Below, piece by piece: positions 1 through 5,781 of a stretch of DNA of 5,781 nt. The notes beneath the pieces are model-generated. The model had not been told where the DNA came from, made no database searches, and was given only the letters and a program-made list of their open reading frames with translations. Position numbers and translations under genes: made by a program. Within the stretch, counting starts at the first letter, position 1. Each line of letters opens with the position of its first letter. This DNA comes from Acidobacteriaceae bacterium (GTDB taxonomy: Bacteria > Acidobacteriota > Terriglobia > Terriglobales > Acidobacteriaceae), in assembly GCA_003165095.1 (NCBI GenBank), contig PLSH01000237.1:1572-7352 (forward strand). Direction: 5' to 3'.

Positions 1-1890
1 GGAAACGGAACCGGGCGTGTCTTTGACGGGCTGGGTGCGGCCAGCGCGGGCGCTTCGTCGCGGTTGTTAATCGACTATCCCGAACCCCAGCGGAGCCAAA
101 TCCTCGATTACCTGTTCAAGCCCGGCTATGGCGCGGCCTTGCAGCATCTGAAGGTGGAAATCGGCGGAGACGTCAACTCCACCGACGGCTCCGAGCCGAG
201 CCACATGCGCACGCCGCAGGATCACGATTCGACCCGCGGCTACGAGTGGTGGCTGATGACCGAGGCGCACAAACGCAATCCCAAAATCGTTCTGGAGATT
301 CTCCCCTGGGGCGCGCCCGGATGGGTGGGCGCCGGAGCGGGCGACAAGCGCACCCTCTACACGCCCCAAATGGCCGCATATATGGCGGACTTCATCCGCA
401 CCGCAAAGCGCGATTATGGTCTCGACATTGCCTATGCGGGGCCGTGGAACGAGCGCGTCCACGATTCGGCATATATCAAGGTCCTGCACCGCCAATTCCT
501 GGCCGACGGTCTCACCACCCGCATAATCTGTTGCGATGAATACCCCGGTGAAGGCAAGGGGCAATGGTCGATCGCCGATGAGATGCTGAAAGATGCCGAA
601 CTGGCCGACGATATCGCTGTGATCGGTGTGCACTACCCGCTGGAGAACGGCAAGCTCACAACCACGGATGCCGCGCGCCGGACCGGCAAGCCGCTCTGGT
701 CCAGCGAAGATCAGCCCAACGGCGGAGGCGGCCCGATTCTCAGCCGCGACTGGGCCGTCGGCGGCCGCATCCTGGCCCATCTCTATAACCGGAATTATCT
801 TGAAGGGTCGCTTACATCCACTGAGATCTGGAGCCCGATCACCTCCTACTACGACATCCTGGCTGCGCCCAATTCCGGTCTCATGTACGCCAATACGCCC
901 TGGTCGGGCCATTATGAAGTGCAGGGGACAATCTGGGCCACGGCGCATACCACCCAGTTTGCGCAGCCCGGATGGCAGTATCTCGATGCTGCCTCGGGAT
1001 ACCTTCCGGAGAGCGGCAGTTATGTCTCGCTGCGTTCCCCTGACCGCAGGAACTGGAGCGTGATTCTGGAGACGATCGGTGCAAAGCATGCGCAGACCGT
1101 CTCGTTCAGCCTCGCAGGCGGTCTGGCCGTCACCCTGGTGCACGTCTGGGAGACCAACGACTCTCGCACCTTTGAGCACGTTGCCGATGTAATGCCTGTG
1201 AAGGGCGCATTCGACTACGCATTCGATCCCGATTCGCTTTACTCGCTCACCACCACCACCGGCCAGGGCAAGGGAACAGCCCAACCGCCGCCGCCTGCGT
1301 CTTTCCCGCTTCCCTACGCCGACAATTTCGAAAGCACTGCCGTGGGGCGCGCGCCCAAATATCTCTCCGATCAGGATGGAGCCTTCGAAGTGCGCCCATG
1401 CGCGGGGCGCGCCGGACGCTGCCTGGAGCAGGTGATTACCGACATTCCGGTTCCGTGGGATCCGCTGCCGGATCCATTCACGCTGGCCGGCGACGCGGCG
1501 TGGACCGATTACAGCGTCTCCGCCGATACGCGTTTTCTCAGCGATGCGCCGGCAGTGGTAATGGGGCGCATTGACTCCGCCGATGTGTTCCGCGACGGCC
1601 GCGCCCATTGGCCCGCCGGCTACGTGCTTCGTTTCAAGCCCAATGGAAGCTGGGAACTGCTGGCAACCCAATATCAAAAGCCAGTAATCACGCTTGCGGC
1701 CGGCGCGATCGCCATCGATCGCAACCAATGGCACCGGCTGGAGGTGCAGTTTCGAGGCCGGAAAATCGAAGCCCTGCTCGATGGCGCGCCCCTGGCCTCA
1801 GTCCTCGATGCGACTCATACCCACGGAATGTTTGCGCTGGGAACCGAATGGAACCGCGTCCAGTTCGACAACCTGCACGTCACGCCCTGA
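1..1890 (+). CDS. Galactosylceramidase-like glycoside hydrolase, GH59 (5' partial)
   Basis: Family GH59 enzymes (galactocerebrosidase, GALC) hydrolyse the beta-galactosyl bond of galactosylceramide and related galactosides with retention. The frame is open from base 1. Upstream of the first usable start (TTG at 64) it encodes GRVFDGLGAASAGASSRLL, which matches the conserved GALC N-terminus, so the gene begins before the window and 64 is not the start. A TIM barrel fills roughly codons 8-305, counted from base 1. It contains PWNERVHDS with the probable acid/base Glu at codon 151, and LWSSED with the probable nucleophile Glu at codon 236. The conserved PWSGHY and TTQFAQPGW follow. A beta-sandwich and then a lectin-like domain (about codons 439-629, starting YADNFES and ending VQFDNLHV) complete the animal GALC architecture. 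The 629 visible residues are close to mature GALC length, so little is missing. Secretion is likely for the family but cannot be seen here. The family call is confident; the natural substrate in a bacterium is not known. Confidence 0.93.
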   Translation, partial: GNGTGRVFDGLGAASAGASSRLLIDYPEPQRSQILDYLFKPGYGAALQHLKVEIGGDVNSTDGSEPSHMRTPQDHDSTRGYEWWLMTEAHKRNPKIVLEILPWGAPGWVGAGAGDKRTLYTPQMAAYMADFIRTAKRDYGLDIAYAGPWNERVHDSAYIKVLHRQFLADGLTTRIICCDEYPGEGKGQWSIADEMLKDAELADDIAVIGVHYPLENGKLTTTDAARRTGKPLWSSEDQPNGGGGPILSRDWAVGGRILAHLYNRNYLEGSLTSTEIWSPITSYYDILAAPNSGLMYANTPWSGHYEVQGTIWATAHTTQFAQPGWQYLDAASGYLPESGSYVSLRSPDRRNWSVILETIGAKHAQTVSFSLAGGLAVTLVHVWETNDSRTFEHVADVMPVKGAFDYAFDPDSLYSLTTTTGQGKGTAQPPPPASFPLPYADNFESTAVGRAPKYLSDQDGAFEVRPCAGRAGRCLEQVITDIPVPWDPLPDPFTLAGDAAWTDYSVSADTRFLSDAPAVVMGRIDSADVFRDGRAHWPAGYVLRFKPNGSWELLATQYQKPVITLAAGAIAIDRNQWHRLEVQFRGRKIEALLDGAPLASVLDATHTHGMFALGTEWNRVQFDNLHVTP

Positions 1891-1938
1891 TTGACGACTC
1901 TGGGCCTGCCGGCCATCCGTCCAGCGGTTGCGCCCGCA

Positions 1939-1952
1939 AAACAAATTGGTTT
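1939..1952. promoter_or_regulatory. AT-rich near-palindrome, possible operator
   Basis: The 14 bases AAACAAATTGGTTT form an inverted repeat: AAAC pairs with GTTT around a self-complementary AATT centre, with one mismatched pair (1943/1948). It stands out as AT-rich in a GC-rich region and lies between two differently functioning genes, where a repressor or activator site would be expected. No regulator gene is in the window to match it. A chance dyad of this size is possible. Confidence 0.25.
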
Positions 1953-2014
1953 ATCGTTGCTTGTCAATCCCTGGAGGCGAAAGACGCGCCCCGGCCGCAA
2001 AGCGGTTGGGGTTT

Positions 2015-2116
2015 GAGCATGCGCGGCACGCGCCTGGCTTCGCTGAACGGGGATTTTTCGGCGAAGTATTCTTGGGTCCGGTCATGCGCATGCTCTTCGA
2101 TTCTGTTGTTGAAGGG
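2015..2116 (+). promoter_or_regulatory. Candidate structured 5' leader with alternative ribosome-site pairing
   Basis: Three helices can be drawn by eye. The outer arm GAGCATGCGC (2015-2024) is exactly complementary to GCGCATGCTC (2086-2095). Nested inside it, 2038-2047 pairs with 2057-2066 over 10 bp (one G-U) around a 9-base loop; a 4-bp extension 2034-2037 with 2078-2081 is also possible. Separately, 2093-2098 can pair with GAAGGG at 2111-2116, the mtaC ribosome binding site. This anti-Shine-Dalgarno strand shares 2093-2095 with the outer arm, so the two pairings exclude each other. That is the logic of a translation-controlling riboswitch or attenuator. I do not recognise a cobalamin or SAM/SAH riboswitch consensus. 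The outer right arm is partly a perfect DNA palindrome (CATGCGCATG, 2083-2092), so a protein-binding site is an alternative. Confidence 0.35.
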
Positions 2117-2117
2117 A
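2111..2117 (+). promoter_or_regulatory. Ribosome binding site of mtaC
   Basis: GAAGGGA lies 7 bases before the ATG at 2125, a usable purine-rich Shine-Dalgarno site that supports this start. It is also the target of the possible sequestering helix with 2093-2098. Confidence 0.6.
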
Positions 2118-2124
2118 TAGACCG

Positions 2125-2763
2125 ATGCCGCAATGGACCGAGCTTTACGATGCTGTTCTCAACGGCGATGACAAAAAGGCGCACGCCGCCACCATAACCG
2201 CGCTTGCCGCGGGCGCGTTGCCCATGGATCTTATCCAGGAAACCATGGTGCCGGCCATGGACGAAGTGGGCCGCCTCTTTGAAGCTGAAGAGTATTTTGT
2301 TCCCGAGCTCCTGCTCGCCGGGCGCGCCATGAAGAACGCTTTGGCCCTGCTCAAGCCGTTGCTCGCCGCATCCGGCCAGAAGATGGCCACGCGCGTAGTC
2401 ATCGGCACGGTGGCCGGCGACCTGCACGACATCGGCAAGAACATTGTGGCCTCAATGCTCGAAGGCAGCGGGTTTGAAGTCATCGACCTGGGCACGGATG
2501 TCTCGCCGGCGAAATTTGTGGCTGCTGTCGAACAACGCCAGCCGCATGTGGTGTGCATGTCGGCGCTGCTCACGGTCACCATGCCGGCCATGAAGAAGAC
2601 GATGGATGCGCTGGAGACCGCCGGCCTTCGCACCCGCGTCAAGGTGCTCATCGGGGGCGCGCCCGTTACCATGCAGTACGCCCGGGAGATCGGCGCGGAT
2701 GGTTACAGCGAAAACGCCAGCGGCGCTGTCGGCCTGGTGAAGAACCTGGTTGCGAGGGCCTGA
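2125..2763 (+). CDS. mtaC: Methanol-specific corrinoid protein, MtaC type
   Basis: This cytoplasmic protein carries the corrinoid that takes the methyl group from methanol (via MtaB) and passes it to a second methyltransferase. At 212 residues it is in the normal range for methyltransferase cognate corrinoid proteins. Residues 1-85 are the helical cap domain, with the typical stretch GRLFEAEEYFVPELLLAGRAM. Residues 90-212 are the Rossmann-like B12-binding domain. It has the DxHxxG motif as DLHDIG (99-104), in which His101 should be the lower cobalt ligand, then SALLT (146-150) and IGGAPVT (176-182), which cradle the nucleotide tail of the cofactor. The ending GADGYSENASGAVGLVKNL resembles archaeal MtaC. 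MtaC is close to the dimethylamine, trimethylamine and O-demethylase corrinoid proteins. The methanol assignment rests mainly on the mtaB gene 4 bases downstream. The ATG is supported by the upstream GAAGGGA. Confidence 0.92.
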   Translation: MPQWTELYDAVLNGDDKKAHAATITALAAGALPMDLIQETMVPAMDEVGRLFEAEEYFVPELLLAGRAMKNALALLKPLLAASGQKMATRVVIGTVAGDLHDIGKNIVASMLEGSGFEVIDLGTDVSPAKFVAAVEQRQPHVVCMSALLTVTMPAMKKTMDALETAGLRTRVKVLIGGAPVTMQYAREIGADGYSENASGAVGLVKNLVARA

Positions 2764-2767
2764 AGCC

Positions 2768-4159
2768 ATGATTGCAGCAACGGCCAGGAAGTATGGGGCG
2801 CTCGCGATTCCAGACCAGGACCAGCTGATTTATGGAGTGAGCCCGCATCCTCTCGCCTGCGGGCTGGGTCTGACGATTGGCGCGGGCACCGTCTTTCCTG
2901 AAGTGAACTTCACCCTGCCGCCCATCACCATCGCCAGTGAAACCTGGCCCGATGTGCTGGCTCACTACGAAGAAATGGCCGCGCACATTCTGCGGCGCGC
3001 GGTCGCGCTGGCATCTCCGGGAATTGTGCTCGAGTTTGAGCTGCTGCCGCCCATGACCGAACACCCGGAGTGGGGCGCGGAGATTACCGCGCTGTTGAAG
3101 CGGCATTTGCAGGCCTGTTATGAGAAGCACCATCTGCCCTGCGCGCTGCGCGTCACTCCCACCGACATTCGCGACCAGCTCAAGCCGCCGCAGTTGCGGA
3201 GCGGAGAGCCCTGGGAGCGGCTGAAGCGCTCGCTGGAGCTGTGCGCGGAGGCCGGCGCCGACATTCTCTCCATCGAATCGGTGGGCGGCAAGGAAATTCA
3301 CGATCAGGCGTTGATGTTTGGCGATTTTTCCGGCATTGTGCTGGCGCTGGGCGTGCTTGCGCCGCGGGATACGGCCTGGCTGTGGGCCGAGATCGGCGCC
3401 ATCTGCGGGGCGCATCCGGGCGTGATCAGCGGCGCCGACTCGGCATGCGGCTTTGCCAACACCGCCATGCAGCTTGCCCACCAGAAAATGCTCCCCGAGG
3501 TGCTGGCGGCGGTGGTGCGCGCCATGAGCGCCGTCCGCAGCCTGGCCGCATTTGAGCAGGGCGCGCAGGGGCCGTCGAAGGATTGCGCCTACGAAGGGCC
3601 GGTGTTGAAGGCCATCACCGGCCAACCCATTTCAATGGAGGGTAAATCCGCCAGTTGCGCGCACTTCAGCCCGCTCGGCAACATTGCCGCGGCCATGTGC
3701 GACCTGTGGAGCAACGAGTCGGTGCAGAATGTGCGCCTGCTCTCAGGCAATGCGCCTGAAGTTTTTACAGAACTGTTGGCCTACGATTGCCGGCTGATGA
3801 ATGCGGCTGCCGCAACCACGGGCGGCGCGCTGCAGTTGAGGGACTGGATGACCGCATCCGACGAGTGGCTGAGCCCACAGGCGGCCGTGCTCTCGCCGGC
3901 GGCGACCATCCGCATCGCCGGCGCGATTGTGGGCGAGGAGACGCCGTATCGGCAGACGATCGCCGCGGGCCGCGCCGCCGTGGCGATTCTGAACGACGGC
4001 ATTGCCGCCGGTAAACTGCGCATATCGCGCAAGGAGCAGCAGTGGCTTACGCGCATTCAGGACGCGCTCGACGCACTGCCCGCGGAAGAAGCGGCGCTGG
4101 TGGCCGAGCTCGAAGAGCAATACGGCAGCCTCTACGATAAAAACAGCTATGGCCTTTGA
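2768..4159 (+). CDS. mtaB: Methanol:corrinoid methyltransferase, MtaB
   Basis: MtaB is a zinc TIM-barrel enzyme that activates methanol and transfers its methyl group to Co(I) on MtaC. The 463-residue product is about the length of Methanosarcina MtaB and shares long near-identical blocks with it as I recall that sequence: FELLPPMTEHPEWG, ADILSIESVGGKEIHD, ACGFANTAM, FEQGAQGPSKDCAYEGP and CDLWSNESVQNVRLLSG. The family's zinc ligands (one Glu, two Cys) correspond, from memory of the family, to Glu170, Cys227 and Cys273; all three motifs are intact. The ATG at 2768 is chosen over a TTG at 2750 because GAGG at 2754-2757 is well spaced and the upstream start would overlap mtaC. This start leaves 4 bases after the mtaC stop, with the ribosome site inside the end of mtaC, which suggests coupled translation. 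The blocks are more MtaB-specific than those shared with the MtbB, MttB or uroporphyrinogen decarboxylase-like methyltransferases. Confidence 0.95.
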   Translation: MIAATARKYGALAIPDQDQLIYGVSPHPLACGLGLTIGAGTVFPEVNFTLPPITIASETWPDVLAHYEEMAAHILRRAVALASPGIVLEFELLPPMTEHPEWGAEITALLKRHLQACYEKHHLPCALRVTPTDIRDQLKPPQLRSGEPWERLKRSLELCAEAGADILSIESVGGKEIHDQALMFGDFSGIVLALGVLAPRDTAWLWAEIGAICGAHPGVISGADSACGFANTAMQLAHQKMLPEVLAAVVRAMSAVRSLAAFEQGAQGPSKDCAYEGPVLKAITGQPISMEGKSASCAHFSPLGNIAAAMCDLWSNESVQNVRLLSGNAPEVFTELLAYDCRLMNAAAATTGGALQLRDWMTASDEWLSPQAAVLSPAATIRIAGAIVGEETPYRQTIAAGRAAVAILNDGIAAGKLRISRKEQQWLTRIQDALDALPAEEAALVAELEEQYGSLYDKNSYGL

Positions 4160-4268
4160 TCTGGGCCGCGCTGCCTTTCATCGCCGCGCGAAATTGCCGC
4201 TGAAGCCGGCCATGCATGCGCTCCCCGCGCGCGCCGCGCCGACTGACGGCATAATGGAAGCCCTATGA
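4149..4268 (+). CDS. Possible 39-residue ORF bridging mtaB and the activator gene
   Basis: An ATG at 4149, inside the last codons of mtaB, opens a 39-codon frame (begins MAFDLGRAAF, ends GIMEAL) whose TGA overlaps the activator's ATG as ATGA. Overlap at both ends is the arrangement used for translational coupling and would fill the otherwise empty 105-base gap. Against it, there is no recognisable ribosome site before 4149, the peptide has no family resemblance, and its Ala/Arg/Pro-rich composition is what random GC-rich DNA gives. I see no helix-and-T-run terminator in this gap, so the activator is probably co-transcribed with mtaB either way. Confidence 0.18.
   Translation: MAFDLGRAAFHRRAKLPLKPAMHALPARAAPTDGIMEAL
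4256..4260 (+). promoter_or_regulatory. Ribosome binding site of the activator gene
   Basis: GGAAG lies 4 bases before the ATG at 4265. The spacing is slightly short but it is the only purine-rich site near this start, and the protein from this ATG has a complete ferredoxin domain. Confidence 0.45.
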
Positions 4269-5752
4269 GCGCAGATCAGTCCAGGGTGCGAATTCGCCTC
4301 GAGCCCTTATCCGTCGAAGTTGAGATTCCGCGTGGCGGATCCCTGCTCGCCGGCCTGGCAGATCATGGCGTCGAGTTTCCCTGCGGTGGAACAGCGCTGT
4401 GCGGCGGCTGTGGCGTGCGCGTGCTGGCCGGCTCGCTCGACATCACAGAACCCGACCGCGCGGTATTCACCCTTGAACAGCTTGCGGATGGATGGCGCCT
4501 TGCCTGCCAGGCACGCGCCGAAGAGCAGCTGGTGCTCGAATGCGGGCAATGGCGCATGGACGTCCTCACGGACGACGCGGGCCTCGTACCCGCCGGCAAA
4601 CACGGCCTCGCCATCGCCATCGACCTTGGCACCACCACCATCGCCGCGCAGATGATCGATCTGGCCTCAGGCAACGTGCTCGCGGTCGAAACCGGGCTCA
4701 ACCCCCAGGCCGCTCATGGCTCCGACGTGATGAGCAGGATTCTCGCGGTGCTGAACGGCGCCGATCTGACCACCGGAATACGCGCGGCTCTCGGCCTCAC
4801 CGTTGACCGGCTCGCTCGCGGCCGCCAGGCGGAGATTGCCGAAGTCATTCTGGTGGGCAACACCGTCATGCATCACCTGTTCTCCGGGCTCTCAGTGGAA
4901 CCCCTGGCGCACGTGCCCTTCGAGTCGCCGCATCTGGCCGAACAGAGATTCACTGCGCGGCAGCTTGGCTGGAATCTCAGTGAGACTTGCACCATCCGTT
5001 TTGCGCGCTGCCTTGGCGGGTTCGTCGGCGCCGACACTCTGGCCGGCATTGTTGCCACCGGCATCACGCGCGGCGACTGCCTGATCGCGCTGGTTGACCT
5101 GGGAACCAATGGCGAGATCGCGATCGGAAATCGAAGCGGCGTGGTGTGCGCCTCTACTGCCGCGGGACCTGCGTTCGAGGCCGGCTCCATTCGCATGGGC
5201 ATGCGGGCCGTCACCGGCGCCATCTCGCATGTGGAGCTCGTCGATCACTCGCTGCGCTCCACCGTGATCGGAGATGTGGAGCCGCGCGGCATTTGCGGCA
5301 GCGGCCTGGTGGATGCGGTTGCGGCGGGGCTGGCCAGCGGCGCAATTCTTGCCTCGGGCCGCGTGGCCGGCGAGACAAGAATTCTTCCCGTGTCGGGGAC
5401 GGTGGTGCTCTATCAGGCCGACATTCGCGAATTGCAGTTGGCCAAGGCGGCCATCGCCGCGGGAATCCGGCTGCTGCTCAACCGCATCGGCGCCGGCGCA
5501 AGCGACCTTCAGGCCATTCATCTGGCTGGCGCATTCGGCAATTATGTGCAGATCGAGAGCGCCAACCGGATCGGCCTCATCGAAGCGCCCCGCGAACGGG
5601 TCGAATCGGCCGGCAACACAGCCTTGCGCGGAGCAAAGATGTTGCTGCTCGCCGGCAAAGACCCCGCTCTGCCGCCGATCGAGCACGTCAGCCTCGCCGC
5701 CCTACCCGAATTTCAGGATGAATTCGCCAACTGCATGACTTTTCCCTCCTGA
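4265..5752 (+). CDS. RACo/RamA-type reductive activator of corrinoid proteins (ferredoxin-ASKHA protein)
   Basis: Corrinoid proteins lose activity when Co(I) oxidises to Co(II); activators of this family return the electron in an ATP-dependent step. Residues 1-97 are a plant-type [2Fe-2S] ferredoxin domain. The spacing is CX5CX2C at Cys40, Cys46 and Cys49, with the fourth ligand Cys81 in LACQA. From about residue 113 an ASKHA ATPase-fold domain (DUF4445 type) begins with AIDLGTTTIAAQ. It continues with LVGNTVMHHLFSG and LVDLGTNGEIAIG, a second phosphate-binding loop, then GICGSGLVDAVAAGL and HLAGAFGNYV near the C-terminus. At 495 residues it is shorter than Carboxydothermus RACo (about 630 as I recall). 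Most of the difference appears to lie between the ferredoxin and the ATPase domain, where only some 15 residues remain. It uses a single [2Fe-2S] domain, unlike archaeal RamA with its C-terminal 4Fe-4S motifs. Position after mtaCB makes MtaC the likely client; that is inference. Confidence 0.9.
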   Translation: MSADQSRVRIRLEPLSVEVEIPRGGSLLAGLADHGVEFPCGGTALCGGCGVRVLAGSLDITEPDRAVFTLEQLADGWRLACQARAEEQLVLECGQWRMDVLTDDAGLVPAGKHGLAIAIDLGTTTIAAQMIDLASGNVLAVETGLNPQAAHGSDVMSRILAVLNGADLTTGIRAALGLTVDRLARGRQAEIAEVILVGNTVMHHLFSGLSVEPLAHVPFESPHLAEQRFTARQLGWNLSETCTIRFARCLGGFVGADTLAGIVATGITRGDCLIALVDLGTNGEIAIGNRSGVVCASTAAGPAFEAGSIRMGMRAVTGAISHVELVDHSLRSTVIGDVEPRGICGSGLVDAVAAGLASGAILASGRVAGETRILPVSGTVVLYQADIRELQLAKAAIAAGIRLLLNRIGAGASDLQAIHLAGAFGNYVQIESANRIGLIEAPRERVESAGNTALRGAKMLLLAGKDPALPPIEHVSLAALPEFQDEFANCMTFPS

Positions 5753-5781
5753 ACCTGGAACGTCGCTGCCCCGCCCGGTCA

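Larger units (their letters stand above)
1891..2124 (+). other. Intergenic region and presumed leader of the mtaC operon
   Basis: This gap separates the glycosidase from the methanol operon and should carry the operon promoter. I see no convincing gene: the small frames crossing it show no family resemblance and no good ribosome binding site. No classical terminator (stem followed by a T run) follows the glycosidase; two 4-bp stems at 1903-1914 and 1924-1937 lack a T tract. A TTGTCA hexamer at 1961-1966 resembles a -35 box but has no fitting -10, and TATTCT at 2067-2072 is only a weak -10 lookalike. The interpretable contents are the dyad at 1939-1952 and the folded segment at 2015-2116, listed separately. 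Confidence 0.6.

Noticed and set aside
67..1734. Long minus-strand ORF (555 codons) opposite the glycosidase
   Set aside because: It is antisense to a gene with clear GH59 motifs, its own translation is Arg/Gly/Ala-rich with no recognisable domain, and long antisense frames are usual in GC-rich coding DNA.
1903..1937. Two short hairpins after the glycosidase as a rho-independent terminator
   Set aside because: Stems are only 4 bp and neither is followed by a T run.
1891..2124. Cobalamin or SAM/SAH riboswitch upstream of a B12-dependent system
   Set aside because: I could not find the conserved B12-box-like or SAM/SAH core sequences; only generic inverted repeats are visible.
1928..2197. Plus-strand ORF of 89 codons spanning the intergenic region into mtaC
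   Set aside because: It overlaps the mtaC start out of frame, shows no homology I recognise, and covers the region that folds into a likely leader.
2750..2767. TTG at 2750 as the mtaB start
   Set aside because: It would overlap the mtaC end and add six residues not seen in MtaB as I recall it; the ATG at 2768 has a better placed GAGG.
2666..3625. Minus-strand ORF (319 codons) opposite mtaB
   Set aside because: Shadow of the mtaB reading frame; no family motif and low-complexity His/Arg/Gln-rich translation.
4892..5686. Minus-strand ORF (264 codons) opposite the activator
   Set aside because: Shadow of a strongly supported plus-strand gene with intact ferredoxin and ATPase motifs.
1..5781. 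CRISPR array, tRNA, rRNA or insertion sequence
   Set aside because: No spaced direct repeats, cloverleaf, rRNA signature or transposase-like protein is visible on either strand.

Overview
The window is GC-rich and densely coding, with every supported gene on the + strand. It holds two unrelated functional blocks. Gene content fits a free-living soil or peat bacterium. Acidobacteriota is my best guess, from composition and from a bacterial GH59 enzyme next to corrinoid methyltransferase genes. That is inference: no taxonomic marker is present.

Block 1 (bases 1-1890) is the 3' portion, nearly the whole mature part, of a galactosylceramidase-like glycoside hydrolase (GH59). Its reading frame is open from the first base of the window and family-conserved residues lie upstream of the first possible start at 64, so the true start and any signal peptide lie outside the window. 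Both expected catalytic glutamates are present.

Bases 1891-2124 (234 bases) hold no convincing gene. They contain an AT-rich near-palindrome, and then a nested pair of inverted repeats that ends just before the next ribosome binding site. The 3' strand of the outer repeat overlaps a stretch that can also pair with that ribosome binding site. This is the layout of a two-state leader RNA, although no known riboswitch class was recognised.

Block 2 (2125-5752) is a compact operon. A corrinoid protein (MtaC-type) is followed after 4 bases by methanol:corrinoid methyltransferase (MtaB), then after 105 bases by a ferredoxin-ASKHA protein of the RACo/RamA type that reactivates corrinoid proteins. 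Together these are the methanol-activating half of a methyltransfer pathway: MtaB moves the methyl group of methanol to Co(I) on MtaC, and the RACo-type protein uses an Fe-S cluster and ATP to rescue Co(II)-inactivated MtaC. The second half, a methyltransferase to tetrahydrofolate or coenzyme M, is not in the window. The 105-base gap before the activator contains a possible 39-codon ORF that overlaps both neighbours.

The final 29 bases (5753-5781) show nothing recognisable.
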